Of a stretch of 64,000 nucleotides of DNA, positions 28,946 through 38,720 are shown one piece after another. The position numbers were made by a program, and so were the translations under genes. How positions within the stretch are numbered: position 1 is the first letter of the stretch; every line of letters begins with the position of its first letter. A model generated the notes under the pieces. It had not been told where the DNA came from, did not search any database, and was given only the letters and a program-made list of their open reading frames with translations. The DNA is from Acinetobacter proteolyticus (GTDB taxonomy: Bacteria > Pseudomonadota > Gammaproteobacteria > Pseudomonadales > Moraxellaceae). Location: assembly GCF_000367945.1 (NCBI RefSeq), contig NZ_KB849179.1, positions 1,579,655-1,643,654 on the forward strand, in the 5' to 3' direction.

Positions 28946-30100
28946 ATGAAAGTTGTGATTGCCCCAGATTCTTTTAAGGACAGCCTATCTGCACACGATA
29001 TTGCCAAAGCAATTGCTTCAGGCTGGCAAAAGGTCTTTCCAGATGCAGAAATTATTCAATGCCCCATGGCAGATGGTGGTGAAGGCTCTATCGAGGCTGT
29101 ATTAGAAGTTTGTTCTGGGCAATGGCGTGAGCAAATAGTCCAAGGCCCTCTTAGTGAATCTATACGGGCAAAATGGGGTTGGCTAGATGCTAAAAAGATC
29201 GCCATCATTGAAATGGCACAAGCCAGTGGTATTCAATTGCTTCAACCATCGCAACGTGATGCATGTCTTAGCAGTACCTATGGCACTGGACAACTGATTC
29301 TCGCAGCCTTAGATGCAGGTGCTCAGAACATTATTCTAACGATTGGCGGTAGCGCAACCAATGATGCTGGGACAGGTTTATTGAAGGCATTAGGTGCTGA
29401 GTTTCTCGATTCAGACCATAATCCCTTGCCTGCAGGCGGCATTGCCCTGCAAAACTTAACTGAAATCAATTTAGATCAGTTTGATCCACGAATTCAACAA
29501 ACCCAATTTCTGTTGGCCGCTGATGTAACCAATCCTTTATGTGGACCAAATGGCGCTTCTCATATTTTTGGACCACAAAAAGGGGCTTCACCTCAACAAG
29601 TGTTAGAGTTAGATCAAGCCCTCTCCCATTTTGCAGATGTTACTGCTCAATACTTTGGTTTTGACCAACGCAATGAGACTGGTGCAGGAGCCGCAGGCGG
29701 ACTTGGTTTTGCTGCTAAAACATTCTTAAAGGCGAAATTTCGATCTGGAGTTGAAGTCATTGCTGAGCTAAATCAGCTTGCCACCAAAATCCAAGGGGCA
29801 GATTGGGTGATTACAGGTGAGGGAAAGTTTGATGAGCAGACTTTAAATGGCAAAACCCCATTCGGCGTCGCCAAAATTGCACAAGCCACCAATATCCCTG
29901 TCATTGTGATAGCAGGGACGCTTGGGCAAAACTATCAAGCTTTATATGAACATGGCATTACGGCTGCCTTTTCTTTAACCTCAGGCCCAACTAGCTTAGA
30001 AGAAGCCTGTCGTAATGCAGCAGAACTGGTGAGTGCGCGAACAACGGATATCGCTCGGTTGATTCAAAGCAGTGTACTTAAAAACCACGAAGCTCATTGA
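28946..30100 (+). CDS. glycerate kinase (GarK/GlxK type)
   Basis: Phosphorylates D-glycerate. The 384-residue protein opens with the family signature MKVVIAPDSFKDSLSA and CPMADGGEGS (about residues 38-47), and carries GGSATNDAGTGLLKALGA and NETGAGAAGGLGFA, all characteristic of glycerate kinase type 1. Whether it makes the 2- or the 3-phosphate cannot be read off. No glyoxylate or galactarate genes are adjacent. Its 3' end overlaps the convergent NIF3-like gene by 7 bp. Confidence 0.94.
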   Translation: MKVVIAPDSFKDSLSAHDIAKAIASGWQKVFPDAEIIQCPMADGGEGSIEAVLEVCSGQWREQIVQGPLSESIRAKWGWLDAKKIAIIEMAQASGIQLLQPSQRDACLSSTYGTGQLILAALDAGAQNIILTIGGSATNDAGTGLLKALGAEFLDSDHNPLPAGGIALQNLTEINLDQFDPRIQQTQFLLAADVTNPLCGPNGASHIFGPQKGASPQQVLELDQALSHFADVTAQYFGFDQRNETGAGAAGGLGFAAKTFLKAKFRSGVEVIAELNQLATKIQGADWVITGEGKFDEQTLNGKTPFGVAKIAQATNIPVIVIAGTLGQNYQALYEHGITAAFSLTSGPTSLEEACRNAAELVSARTTDIARLIQSSVLKNHEAH

Positions 30101-30408
30101 ATATCTAAAATCTGGATAAACTCGAAGGCAGGTTCTTCATAGGGATGACTTGCTTTTAAAGCTTTTGCCACTGCACTGGCCTTTTCTTCTGTGACAATGG
30201 TTTCAACTCGCCATTCTTCGAGCTGCTCTAATTCATCCAATTGCCCTAAGAATGGATTTGCACCTTTTACGGGCTTAAATTGTCCAACGCCTTTAACTTG
30301 CCAAGCACAATGTTCGTAATTACCAATACCACCCGCACCTGCTTCAAAAATTGCTTGTTTAGTAGCTTCTAAATGAGATTCAGGCACGTAATAAATCAAT
30401 TTTAGCAT
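30094..30408 (-). CDS. NIF3-associated (YqfO insert-like) domain protein
   Basis: A 104-residue stand-alone version of the domain inserted in YqfO/NIF3 proteins (COG3323), a PII-like ferredoxin fold. Typical patterns are FEAGAGGIGNYEHCAWQ, KGVGQFKPVKGANPF and ASHPYEEPAFEFI. The domain may bind small ligands or metals; no activity is established. It is convergent with the glycerate kinase gene. Confidence 0.86.
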   Translation of the reverse strand: MLKLIYYVPESHLEATKQAIFEAGAGGIGNYEHCAWQVKGVGQFKPVKGANPFLGQLDELEQLEEWRVETIVTEEKASAVAKALKASHPYEEPAFEFIQILDIQ

Positions 30409-30772
30409 TATCGAAATGACTCAAATCATGGCTAATCAATTCATGAATCATAACGCGATAAATGCTGAACAATCAAAGTGAAATATTGATCACTAAGTAA
30501 CTGACGACAATAAATAGCATTTGAATCGCCACCGCTAGACCAAACCAAAACCAACCTCGGTCTTTGGTATGCACTGTTCTTAAATAATTTGCATTTTTCA
30601 TGATTCAATTTCCCAAATTTTGTTCATTATCAAAATATAGAAAGCAAGAATTGATCCAACTCTGAAAAGCAATTTTTATATAAATGATTCAAACAAATGA
30701 TCCTAATCTCTAAATTTATCTTTCTATCTAATTAAAATAAAATAGATTTCTATAGAATTTTTATAAATTAAT
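30409..30772. other. 364 bp interval holding one small ORF
   Basis: No long gene. The left third carries a 42-codon membrane-peptide frame on the minus strand (30473-30601). The right part (30610-30772) is strongly AT-rich and presumably holds divergent promoters. Nothing else was recognised. Confidence 0.6.
30473..30601 (-). CDS. 42-residue single-pass membrane peptide (unlisted small ORF)
   Basis: Reading the minus strand from ATG at 30601 gives 42 residues: a charged start (MKNANYLRTVHTKDRG), then one hydrophobic helix (WFWFGLAVAIQMLFIVVSYL, about residues 17-36) and a short polar end before TGA. A GGGAA site lies about 10 bases before the ATG. The shape (basic N-terminus, aromatic-rich helix) is that of a real bacterial small membrane protein. 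It lies 64 bp upstream of the NIF3-like gene on the same strand and might be co-transcribed with it. Function is unknown. Confidence 0.6.
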   Translation of the reverse strand: MKNANYLRTVHTKDRGWFWFGLAVAIQMLFIVVSYLVINISL

Positions 30773-31366
30773 ATGGCTCATTCTTTTCAAGTTCGATGGG
30801 ATCTTTTTTATCCCAACAAACTTCCAATTTCTCCTTATTTAATCCAAGATTTTCCACAATTTGGGTTCAGAATCCATAGCCTGCCCGAATCAAAAAGATA
30901 TGCAAACACTCCTGAAGAATATGAATTACTACTAAATCGGCATAATAAAATTATTACAGATTGCTTCGGTACTGGTACTTCTATTTTTATTGTTTCAGGC
31001 CATTACTTCACGGCGAGCAGGAACAATAAAGCTTATGACCCTGCTTTTAGGCTTAAATACCAATTCCATTTAGAGCAGGAAATTAACTTAACACAAGCCA
31101 ATCCTGAATATTATGACGGAGAGGATGAAGATCATTTCTTTAGGCCTTGTACAGTAGAGGTAACTTGGCAAACGAATCAACACAATGAGTTATTGAGAAA
31201 AATCGCTGATGATGAGTTGAGAGCTTTTATGATTTCCTTCGAGCAAAATATAATTGTTGCACCTTATGATGGTGGCATTGATTTTATTATCTTTGATGAA
31301 GCGAAAAGGAATGATTTAAGAAATAAATATCGAGACTGGCTTTCACCAAGAGCAGATGGATTATGA
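30773..31366 (+). CDS. hypothetical protein, DUF3885-like
   Basis: A 197-residue soluble protein without signal or membrane segments. The C-terminal part (about 150-195), with IVAPYDGGIDFIIFDEAKRNDLRNKY, resembles DUF3885 proteins, which occur in accessory and polymorphic-toxin-immunity-like settings; this is recalled and not searched. AT-rich codon use and an AT-rich upstream region hint at an accessory gene. The 3' end overlaps the convergent NUDIX gene by 6 bp. Function is unknown. Confidence 0.65.
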   Translation: MAHSFQVRWDLFYPNKLPISPYLIQDFPQFGFRIHSLPESKRYANTPEEYELLLNRHNKIITDCFGTGTSIFIVSGHYFTASRNNKAYDPAFRLKYQFHLEQEINLTQANPEYYDGEDEDHFFRPCTVEVTWQTNQHNELLRKIADDELRAFMISFEQNIIVAPYDGGIDFIIFDEAKRNDLRNKYRDWLSPRADGL

Positions 31367-31771
31367 CGACGTTAAGCTATTTCTTAAAAAGCTTAGAGCT
31401 TCTTTAAAAGTTCCATGCCAATGATCATCTGGTTGTTGATCTAAAGAATACCAAAAGAATCTAAAGTCTAAACCACCGCCATCCTGACAATGATGGTGCC
31501 ACGTTTCAGCCAATCCACACTTTACCTCGCATAAATAAAAATACCAGTTTTGCTGATTAACGCTAAGTATGAGATTACCCATAAACTTGGGATTAGGCTG
31601 AGCAATCAATCCCGATTCTTCGAACAACTCACGAATTGCAGCCTGTTCATATTGCTCATCTTGTTCAATTGTACCCTTAACCAATTGAGTCCCAGCCAGT
31701 GGATGATGAAAAGCCAATATATCTATACCGTTATTTTTATGTTTTAAAACTACAGGGACAATTTTTTTCAT
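31361..31771 (-). CDS. NUDIX hydrolase
   Basis: A 136-residue NUDIX protein. The complete NUDIX box is present, from GTIEQDE through REL to EESGL (G-x5-E-x7-REUxEExGU) at about residues 33-55, so metal-dependent pyrophosphate hydrolysis is expected. The substrate is unknown; the short form is close to MutT-like and NTP-house-cleaning members. It is monocistronic. Confidence 0.88.
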   Translation of the reverse strand: MKKIVPVVLKHKNNGIDILAFHHPLAGTQLVKGTIEQDEQYEQAAIRELFEESGLIAQPNPKFMGNLILSVNQQNWYFYLCEVKCGLAETWHHHCQDGGGLDFRFFWYSLDQQPDDHWHGTFKEALSFLRNSLTSS

Positions 31772-32025
31772 AATTTTATCAATTTAAATAAAGATGGCAT
31801 GAATCAGAAAACATCACCTTCAACATATTAACCTTTAATAACAGACATCATAGGACAATTTTAGCTATTGATCATCTTATGATCTTTTAACCAATGTTAA
31901 AAAAATATATAAAAGATCAATCAGGATATATAACGCTCAGTCAAATATCCCATGATTCGCTCAATTAGATTTTAAAGCGAGTAAATAGAAGTTTAAAACT
32001 AGAATCCAAAGTAAAGAGTATTTAT

Positions 32026-32574
32026 ATGCCCCATAAACCTCTATTAACCTTAATTTTCACTTTTAGTGCTTTAACAGAATCAACATTTCTCTATGCAAAT
32101 CAGTTCATTCAAACAGACTCAAATTCACACTATCCGTCAACAATCTCTAAAAATATGAAACAAATTTATCAAGGTGAACATGGAATCTGGTTTCTCTCTA
32201 AACATAGAGGCAGAAAAGGAGGATGTGCTGTCTCCTATAATTCTGGTTTGAGTCAACTCACCCTCTTTGGCCCTTCAGAAAAAAATACGGGGGCATTGGT
32301 TTTTACTGGCCCTCATATACCAATAACCACCAGCAATCAACAACTCGCCATTGTGATACGAACAGATCATTCGGTCATGCCTACTGAGGCGATCCTACTT
32401 CCTAGCCAAAAGAAAGGTATGCTGCTCGTTCCTGTGAGTATGGTACAGACGGCTTCCAATATGGATGATGTTGGTGCAATGGAAATTCTACTGAAAGGAA
32501 AAACAATCTACGCATCCTCTATCAGTGGTGGATTTAGAGCGCGTGATGCATTAATGAGTTGCATCAAAAGCTAA
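32026..32574 (+). CDS. exported hypothetical protein
   Basis: Not recognised. The 182-residue protein has a signal peptide of about 24 residues (ending LYANQ), and the mature part has two cysteines, in GGCAVSYNS near residue 67 and near the C-terminus in LMSCIKS, likely a disulfide. The C-terminal pattern (LLKGKTIYASSISGGFRARDALMSC) is loosely like periplasmic invasion-associated-locus-B proteins, but the match is weak. Codon use is AT-rich like the neighbouring hypothetical gene. A terminator follows at once. Confidence 0.65.
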   Translation: MPHKPLLTLIFTFSALTESTFLYANQFIQTDSNSHYPSTISKNMKQIYQGEHGIWFLSKHRGRKGGCAVSYNSGLSQLTLFGPSEKNTGALVFTGPHIPITTSNQQLAIVIRTDHSVMPTEAILLPSQKKGMLLVPVSMVQTASNMDDVGAMEILLKGKTIYASSISGGFRARDALMSCIKS

Positions 32575-32578
32575 ATAT

Positions 32579-32604
32579 AAAAAGCCATCTGATGATGGCT
32601 TTTT
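32579..32604. terminator. Terminator after the exported hypothetical protein
   Basis: The stem AAAAAGCCATC / GATGGCTTTTT with a minimal loop. It can serve both this gene and the convergent MFS gene. Confidence 0.75.
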
Positions 32605-32637
32605 ATATATTTCAATCCACATATAAGACCAAAAGAT

Positions 32638-33843
32638 TTAACTTTCTAATTTAATTAGTTGTCGTTTTTCATATAAGGTCAGCGCAAATGCCAAACCACA
32701 TAAAATCACAAAACCACAAGTCATTGGAATTAAGGTTCCGTTATATAACTGACCAATAATAGAGGCGAGAATCAGCGATAATACCGAAGATGATGCACCA
32801 ATAATTGCAGAAGCCATACCAGCAACATGCCCCATTGGTTCCATGGCAATCGCATTTAAATTACCAAATAAGGTACCAAACAATAAGAACAGAATGCAGG
32901 CATACAGCATAAACATCCAGAAAGAGATGGATACGCCAGACAGCTGAATAATAAGAAACAGCAATGAGATGAGGCTTAAACCGAAAAAGCCATAAATACA
33001 GATGGGACGCATGCCAAACTTCATCACAATTCTAGAATTGGTAAAGGATGCAATCCCCATCACACCTGCCAATAAAGCAAAATAAGCACTAAACTCCTGC
33101 CCTGTTTTGCCAAATTGCTGCATAAATATTTGTTGTGAGGTTCCGAGATAGCCAATAAATCCACCAAAACAGAAGCCTGCACATAACAAATAGCTCATGG
33201 TGGTTTTATTGCTCACCACTTCCTTAAAACCGTCCTTAAATGCTTGTACCCGCATTGGCAGACGATTTTCAGGTACTAAGGTCTCTTCCAAGCGCAAAGC
33301 GACCCATGCCCCCACAACCGTGGCATAGACCATATACAACACAAAAATATCGCGCCAACCGAAGAAATGAATAATCAGTTGCCCCAAACTCGGCGCAATC
33401 GCAGGTGCGACCATAAATACCATCATGATCAGAGACATGATGCGTGCCATTTGTGCGCCGCTATATTTATCCCGCACAATCGAAATCGAAGCGACATAAG
33501 GTCCAGAAACGCCAACACCCTGAATAAAACGTCCGACCAAGAACCATTCAAAGCTTTGGGTGGAATAGCACAATAAACTGCCTAAAAAGTAGATCACGAT
33601 CCCAGTGAATAAAATCCGTTTCCGTCCAATCGCATCGGACAATGGTCCTGCAATCAATTGACCGATGGTCATTCCCGAGAAAATACTGATGATGACCCAT
33701 TGCGCCTGATTACTATTTTGCAAAGCAAAAATATGACCAATTTCACCGAGTGCAGGTAAAACAGCATCAATTGAAAATGAAACGATGGACATCAATAATG
33801 CCATCAGCAGCGCAAATTCATGGAAATGGATTTTTGATTTCAT
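32638..33843 (-). CDS. Bcr/CflA-family MFS drug exporter
   Basis: A 401-residue, 12-helix major facilitator of the Bcr/CflA (DHA1) group. It shows the loop 2-3 motif GPLSDAIGRKRILFTG, the helix-1 acidic residue in SFSIDAVLPALGEIG, and the motif-C-like GPYVASISIVRDKY. Members export chloramphenicol, bicyclomycin or other small molecules, but the substrate here is unknown. It is monocistronic. No adjacent regulator is visible. Confidence 0.9.
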   Translation of the reverse strand: MKSKIHFHEFALLMALLMSIVSFSIDAVLPALGEIGHIFALQNSNQAQWVIISIFSGMTIGQLIAGPLSDAIGRKRILFTGIVIYFLGSLLCYSTQSFEWFLVGRFIQGVGVSGPYVASISIVRDKYSGAQMARIMSLIMMVFMVAPAIAPSLGQLIIHFFGWRDIFVLYMVYATVVGAWVALRLEETLVPENRLPMRVQAFKDGFKEVVSNKTTMSYLLCAGFCFGGFIGYLGTSQQIFMQQFGKTGQEFSAYFALLAGVMGIASFTNSRIVMKFGMRPICIYGFFGLSLISLLFLIIQLSGVSISFWMFMLYACILFLLFGTLFGNLNAIAMEPMGHVAGMASAIIGASSSVLSLILASIIGQLYNGTLIPMTCGFVILCGLAFALTLYEKRQLIKLES

Positions 33844-33880
33844 TTTTCTTGTCCATTGGTGATTATTTTATATGGAATTA

Positions 33881-33906
33881 AATAAGCCACCTGACGGTGG
33901 CTTATT
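33881..33906 (-). terminator. Terminator after purL
   Basis: The stem AATAAGCCACC / GGTGGCTTATT with a 4-nt loop lies 12 bp beyond the purL stop. It also shields the MFS gene promoter region. Confidence 0.65.
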
Positions 33907-33918
33907 ACATGGGTTTAA

Positions 33919-36900
33919 TTAACCAATAAATTTACGTGCGTTACGGAACATACGTAACCAAGCACCATCTTCAGCCCAATCTTCAGGCTTCCACGAGTGC
34001 TGTAAGGCACGGAAGTTACGCTCAGGATGTGGCATCATCACGGTTGCACGACCATCTTTAGAGGTTAAACCTGTAATCGCTTCAGGTGAACCATTCGGGT
34101 TCAACGGATAGTGCTGAGTTGGATGACCCAAGCTATCCACATAACGCAAGATCACTTGATTTTCAGCATTTAAAGCAGCAAGTTGCTGTTCAGTCGCAAC
34201 CAAACGGCCTTCACCATGCGCAACTGCGATTGGTAAAATCGAACCTTGCATATCTTCAAGCAATACAGAAACAGATTTTTCTACACGAACATTCACTGCA
34301 CGTGCTTCAAATACTTCTGAGATGTTACGGTGGAAACGGCCCCAATGCTCTGCACCTGGAATCAGTGGTGCAAGTTGAGACATCATTTGACAGCCATTAC
34401 ATACGCCTAAGCTGAAGGTATTTTGACGATGGAAGAACTGCTCAAACTGGTCACGTAATTTCGCATTGAACAAGACTGATTTCGCCCAGCCACCACCAGC
34501 ACCCATCACGTCACCGTATGAGAAACCGCCACACGCTACCAAACCTTCGAAGTCGCTCAAGCTAACACGGCCTGCGAGCAAATCACTCATGTGTACGTCG
34601 ATGGTATTAAAGCCCACTTTATCAAAGGCAGCGGCCATTTCAACATGACCATTCACACCCTGCTCACGCAAGATTGCCATGTTTGGACGACGTGTATTAA
34701 TAAAAGGCGCCTCAACAGGTTCATTTAAATCATAAGTTGCTTGTGCAATTAAACCTTTATGGTTTTGATCTGCAATTAAAGCAAACTCTTGATCAGCTGT
34801 TTCAACGTTATCACGTAAACGTTGGATCTGATGCGATACCTCAGCCCATGCTTGTTGTAACTCAGCACGCTCTAAAGTCAAACCATTGACAGCCAATTGA
34901 TCCGTAGTATTCACACGACCAACTACTGCAATGGCATCTTTCAGACTTGATGCTGCAACTTCAACTTCTAATAATGCCCAATCAGCAGCGGTAATTTGCA
35001 GTACAGCACCAATTTCTTCAGCAAATAAACTTTCAGTTGTTTGATTTTCTAATGCCACACCTAAGCGTGATGCAAACATCATCTCGGCTACAGTTGCTAA
35101 TAGACCACCATCACCGATGTCATGATAAGCCTTGATCACACCACGATTGTTCCAGTCTTGAATCAAGGCAAAGAATGCTTTGAAGTCATCAAAACTATCG
35201 ACATCAGGTGTCACTGAACCAATGGCTTTATACACCTGCGCAAGGATCGAACCACCTAAGCGGAACTGCCCTTTAGACAAATCAATACGTACAAGTACTG
35301 AGTCTGCTAAGTCCTTCAATTCAGGCGTTAATGTTTTACGAACATCTAGAACTGGTGCGAATGCTGTGATCACACCTGTCATTGGCGAAGTCACTGCTTT
35401 ATCTTCACCATCGTTCCAAGTGGTACGCATCGAAAGTGAATCTTTACCAACTGGAATTGCGATACCTAATGCAGGACACATTTCCATACCAATCGCTTTT
35501 ACACCTTCAAACAAGGCTTGGTCTTCACCTTTTTGACCTGCCGCTGCCATCCAGTTTGCAGAAAGTTTGATATCACTGATTTGTTCGATGTTGGCGCAAG
35601 CAATATTGGTGATTGCTTCAGCAACAGCTAAACGTGCAGATGCGGCAGGATTCAATAATGCTACTGGTGGACGTTCGCCCATTGCCATTGCTTCACCTGT
35701 GAAGCCTTGCAAGCTGGTGGTGGTTACTGCTGCATCTGCAACAGGCACCTGCCAGCGACCTACCATCTGATCACGTGCAACCATACCCGTAATCGAACGG
35801 TCACCAATGGTGATCAAGAATGATTTAGATGCAACTGTTGGATTTTTCAATACACGGAAAATCGCATCTTTTAAATCAACTTTTGCAGTATCAAAGTCAT
35901 TGCCTGTACGCTCAATCGTTTCATATGAACGTTGCATACGCGGTGTACCGCCTAAGATCACCTGCATTGGGATATCAACAGGCTTGTTCTCAAACAAAGG
36001 ATCTTCAACAGTGAGATGACGCGCTTCAGTCGCTTCACCAAGTACCGCGAACGGACAACGCTCACGTGCACAAATTTCTTCAAACTGTTCTAAAGACTCT
36101 GGGCGAATGGCAAGGACATAACGTTCTTGCGCTTCATTTGACCAGATTTCCATCGGGCTCATGCCTGGCTCTAATGATGGGATCTTACGTAGGTTAAGCA
36201 CGGCACCCAACTCGTGATCATTCACAAGTTCTGGCATAGCATTAGATACACCACCGGCACCGACGTCATGTACAGACACGATTGGGTTAAAGTCTTCTAA
36301 GCGCCAGCAGGTATCGATGACTTCTTGGCAACGGCGTTCCATTTCTGGGTTTTCACGTTGAACAGAAGCAAAGTCCAAGCTCTCGCCCATGGTACCGCTG
36401 TCTACAGAAGACGCTGCACCACCGCCAAGACCGATCAACATTGCAGGGCCGCCCAATACAATGAGCAAATCACCTGGTTGAATCGCATCTTTTTCAACAT
36501 GGTCAGGACGAATGTTACCGTAACCACCAGCGATCATGATTGGCTTATGAAAACCTTTCACCTCACCATTGACATTCTGTTCAAAGGTACGGAAATAACC
36601 ATTTAATGCTGGGCGACCGAATTCGTTGTTAAACGCAGCACCACCCAATGGACCTTCGATCATGATTTGTAATGGCGATGCCATACGTGAAGGTTTACCG
36701 TAGTTATCTTCCCAAGGTTGTTCAAAACCAGGGATATTTAAGTTCGAAACGGTAAAGCCGGTTAAACCTGCTTTTGGTTTACCACCACGACCTGTTGCAC
36801 CTTCGTCACGGATTTCACCGCCCGAACCTGTTGCAGCACCTGCAAATGGAGCAATTGCAGTTGGATGGTTATGTGTTTCAACCTTCATTAAAATGTGAGC

Positions 36901-37749
36901 AGCTTGGCTCTTATATTTATAAACGAAGTGACCATTTTCATCCGCTTTCGGATAAAAACGCATGGTGTCATAACCCACGATCACAGACGCGTTATCTTTA
37001 TATGCCGATAACACATCGGTTGGTGATTCTTTATAGGTATTTTTAATCATTTGGAACAAAGATAATGGCTGTTTCTCACCATCAATTGTCCATTCTGAAC
37101 CAAAGATTTTATGACGACAATGTTCTGAGTTTGCTTGTGCAAACATCATCAATTCGATGTCGTTTGGATTACGACCCAGCTTGGTAAATGCTTCGGTTAA
37201 GTAATCAATTTCTTGCTCAGATAAAGCAAAGCCAAACTCATTGTTGGCTTTGACTAATGCTTCTTTTCCTTGACCCAAGATATCAATTGAGTTCAATGGT
37301 TTCGGTGCTGTTTCTGAGAATAAAGCTTTTGCATCATCAATTTGAGCAAAAACACTCTCTGTCATACGGTCATGTAAGGCCAATTTCACTTCGTTCGAAA
37401 TCTCTTTCACACCTTTCAGTGTAAATAACAGACCACGCTCTAAACGGTGAATAGGTGTATTACAGTTTTGGAAAATATCAGTTGCTTTAGATGACCACGG
37501 CGAGATTGTCCCCACACGCGGTGTCACTAAAATCTGGATTTCATCACTTGCAGCTTGGCGAAGTTCGAAAGATTGACCATCGTTTAAAAGTTGTAATGCC
37601 GATTGATGTTGCTGCTCGCTGAGCGCTTGATCAAACAAATAAACCCACTGGCTGTCAAAAGATTGAACAGAACTCATTGACGCTAAACGGTTTAAGAGTT
37701 GAGCTTTCTTGAAAGAAGAATGTGCTGATGCACCGGCCACGATAAACAT
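33919..37749 (-). CDS. purL: phosphoribosylformylglycinamidine synthase
   Basis: Large-type single-chain FGAM synthase (1276 residues) that converts FGAR to FGAM with glutamine and ATP in purine synthesis. The N-terminal PurS-like domain, the two AIRS-like halves (with the [14 protein letters not shown] region near residue 290) and the C-terminal glutaminase domain are all present. The glutaminase nucleophile lies in [13 protein letters not shown], and the [14 protein letters not shown] end carries the catalytic His/Glu. It stands alone, as usual. Confidence 0.98.
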   Translation of the reverse strand: MFIVAGASAHSSFKKAQLLNRLASMSSVQSFDSQWVYLFDQALSEQQHQSALQLLNDGQSFELRQAASDEIQILVTPRVGTISPWSSKATDIFQNCNTPIHRLERGLLFTLKGVKEISNEVKLALHDRMTESVFAQIDDAKALFSETAPKPLNSIDILGQGKEALVKANNEFGFALSEQEIDYLTEAFTKLGRNPNDIELMMFAQANSEHCRHKIFGSEWTIDGEKQPLSLFQMIKNTYKESPTDVLSAYKDNASVIVGYDTMRFYPKADENGHFVYKYKSQAAHILMKVETHNHPTAIAPFAGAATGSGGEIRDEGATGRGGKPKAGLTGFTVSNLNIPGFEQPWEDNYGKPSRMASPLQIMIEGPLGGAAFNNEFGRPALNGYFRTFEQNVNGEVKGFHKPIMIAGGYGNIRPDHVEKDAIQPGDLLIVLGGPAMLIGLGGGAASSVDSGTMGESLDFASVQRENPEMERRCQEVIDTCWRLEDFNPIVSVHDVGAGGVSNAMPELVNDHELGAVLNLRKIPSLEPGMSPMEIWSNEAQERYVLAIRPESLEQFEEICARERCPFAVLGEATEARHLTVEDPLFENKPVDIPMQVILGGTPRMQRSYETIERTGNDFDTAKVDLKDAIFRVLKNPTVASKSFLITIGDRSITGMVARDQMVGRWQVPVADAAVTTTSLQGFTGEAMAMGERPPVALLNPAASARLAVAEAITNIACANIEQISDIKLSANWMAAAGQKGEDQALFEGVKAIGMEMCPALGIAIPVGKDSLSMRTTWNDGEDKAVTSPMTGVITAFAPVLDVRKTLTPELKDLADSVLVRIDLSKGQFRLGGSILAQVYKAIGSVTPDVDSFDDFKAFFALIQDWNNRGVIKAYHDIGDGGLLATVAEMMFASRLGVALENQTTESLFAEEIGAVLQITAADWALLEVEVAASSLKDAIAVVGRVNTTDQLAVNGLTLERAELQQAWAEVSHQIQRLRDNVETADQEFALIADQNHKGLIAQATYDLNEPVEAPFINTRRPNMAILREQGVNGHVEMAAAFDKVGFNTIDVHMSDLLAGRVSLSDFEGLVACGGFSYGDVMGAGGGWAKSVLFNAKLRDQFEQFFHRQNTFSLGVCNGCQMMSQLAPLIPGAEHWGRFHRNISEVFEARAVNVRVEKSVSVLLEDMQGSILPIAVAHGEGRLVATEQQLAALNAENQVILRYVDSLGHPTQHYPLNPNGSPEAITGLTSKDGRATVMMPHPERNFRALQHSWKPEDWAEDGAWLRMFRNARKFIG

Positions 37750-37999
37750 GTTGACTTTGGCTCCACGGGCAGGTCTAACGATCCTACCGCCATGTGACTT
37801 ATGAGAGAGCGCATATTCTACTGTGAAAGGCGCTTTTCAGCTAGCCATATCCATCTTAAAAATCAGAGTTTTCTAATTCAAATCACTTAATTTACGTTAG
37901 CTTTATTGATTTTACTTTAATCGTAACAATTCGTTTAATTAATCTAAATAAGCTATATGTTCAATTTAGCTTCCTTTTCCCTCTGTTTTTGAGACTTGA

Positions 38000-38509
38000 T
38001 TATTTCTTTTCAGTTACCCAAAGTGTGATATAACCTTTTACAACTGGCTGCCCATCATCTCGTTTAGCGATGACTTCCACCTGCATATCCCCAACATTCC
38101 AATCGTCATTAATCTTTGCAATCAATTGAATATCAGAATTTGCTTTAGAGACATAATCAACATGCATTCCTTTTGGCAACCATCGAAGATGCGATGGAAT
38201 TGATGCCTCTACAGCAACGCCCATCACAAACTCCAAACCGTTACAGATTGCAATCACATGTACTGTTCCGATGTGATTTTCAACTGCTCTACGCTTAGAC
38301 ATAGATGCTTGGCATAAACCAACCTCTAGCTTTGTAATGACAGGATCAACTGTCCGAAAATAAGGTGCGACTCGACTAATTACTCTTGAAAGTACAGTTA
38401 ATCCCCCTGGTATTTTTTGTAATGCTTGATAGGCAATCAATACCGTGTTGGATTGAGTCTGAGCATAGTTTTTTATCTTGTCATTTAAGTAATTGATTGA
38501 ATTTTTCAT
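38000..38509 (-). CDS. DUF4442 hot-dog-fold protein
   Basis: A 169-residue protein of the DUF4442 group, thioesterase-like hot-dog proteins. The recognisable parts are the helix-strand segment RRAVENHIGTVHVIAICNGLEFVMGV and the closing strand KGYITLWVTEKK. The expected role is acyl-CoA or acyl-ACP thioester hydrolysis or binding. ATG at 38509 is used; the frame is open to a TTG at 38539. Monocistronic, divergent from dgt. Confidence 0.8.
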   Translation of the reverse strand: MKNSINYLNDKIKNYAQTQSNTVLIAYQALQKIPGGLTVLSRVISRVAPYFRTVDPVITKLEVGLCQASMSKRRAVENHIGTVHVIAICNGLEFVMGVAVEASIPSHLRWLPKGMHVDYVSKANSDIQLIAKINDDWNVGDMQVEVIAKRDDGQPVVKGYITLWVTEKK

Positions 38510-38720
38510 TTTAGTATCGCATGATGAAATAGCGTACAAAATAACATCTGTGTATTAATAGCTATATCGCCCTTTAAGCTTTTGTAATGGTCAAAAAAGA
38601 CAAATCAGCGTTTTTGAAATTAAGTGGTTAAATGAATTAAGACAACTTATGTCGCACTACTCTAGTGCTTTAATCTTTTTTTTGGCATGATGAAACTGAA
38701 TTCATAGTGAATAATGATAA

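Noticed and set aside
32638..33843. Antibiotic resistance determinant
   Set aside because: A Bcr/CflA exporter and a VOC protein (26953-27315) occur as normal chromosomal genes; resistance cannot be inferred from family membership.
30409..33900. Genomic island or prophage remnant
   Set aside because: The genes look accessory, but there is no integrase, transposase, tRNA junction or direct repeat, and the flanks are ordinary core genes.
34086..37046. Plus-strand frames inside purL
   Set aside because: Antisense shadows of a fully conserved purine gene, without family resemblance or ribosome sites.
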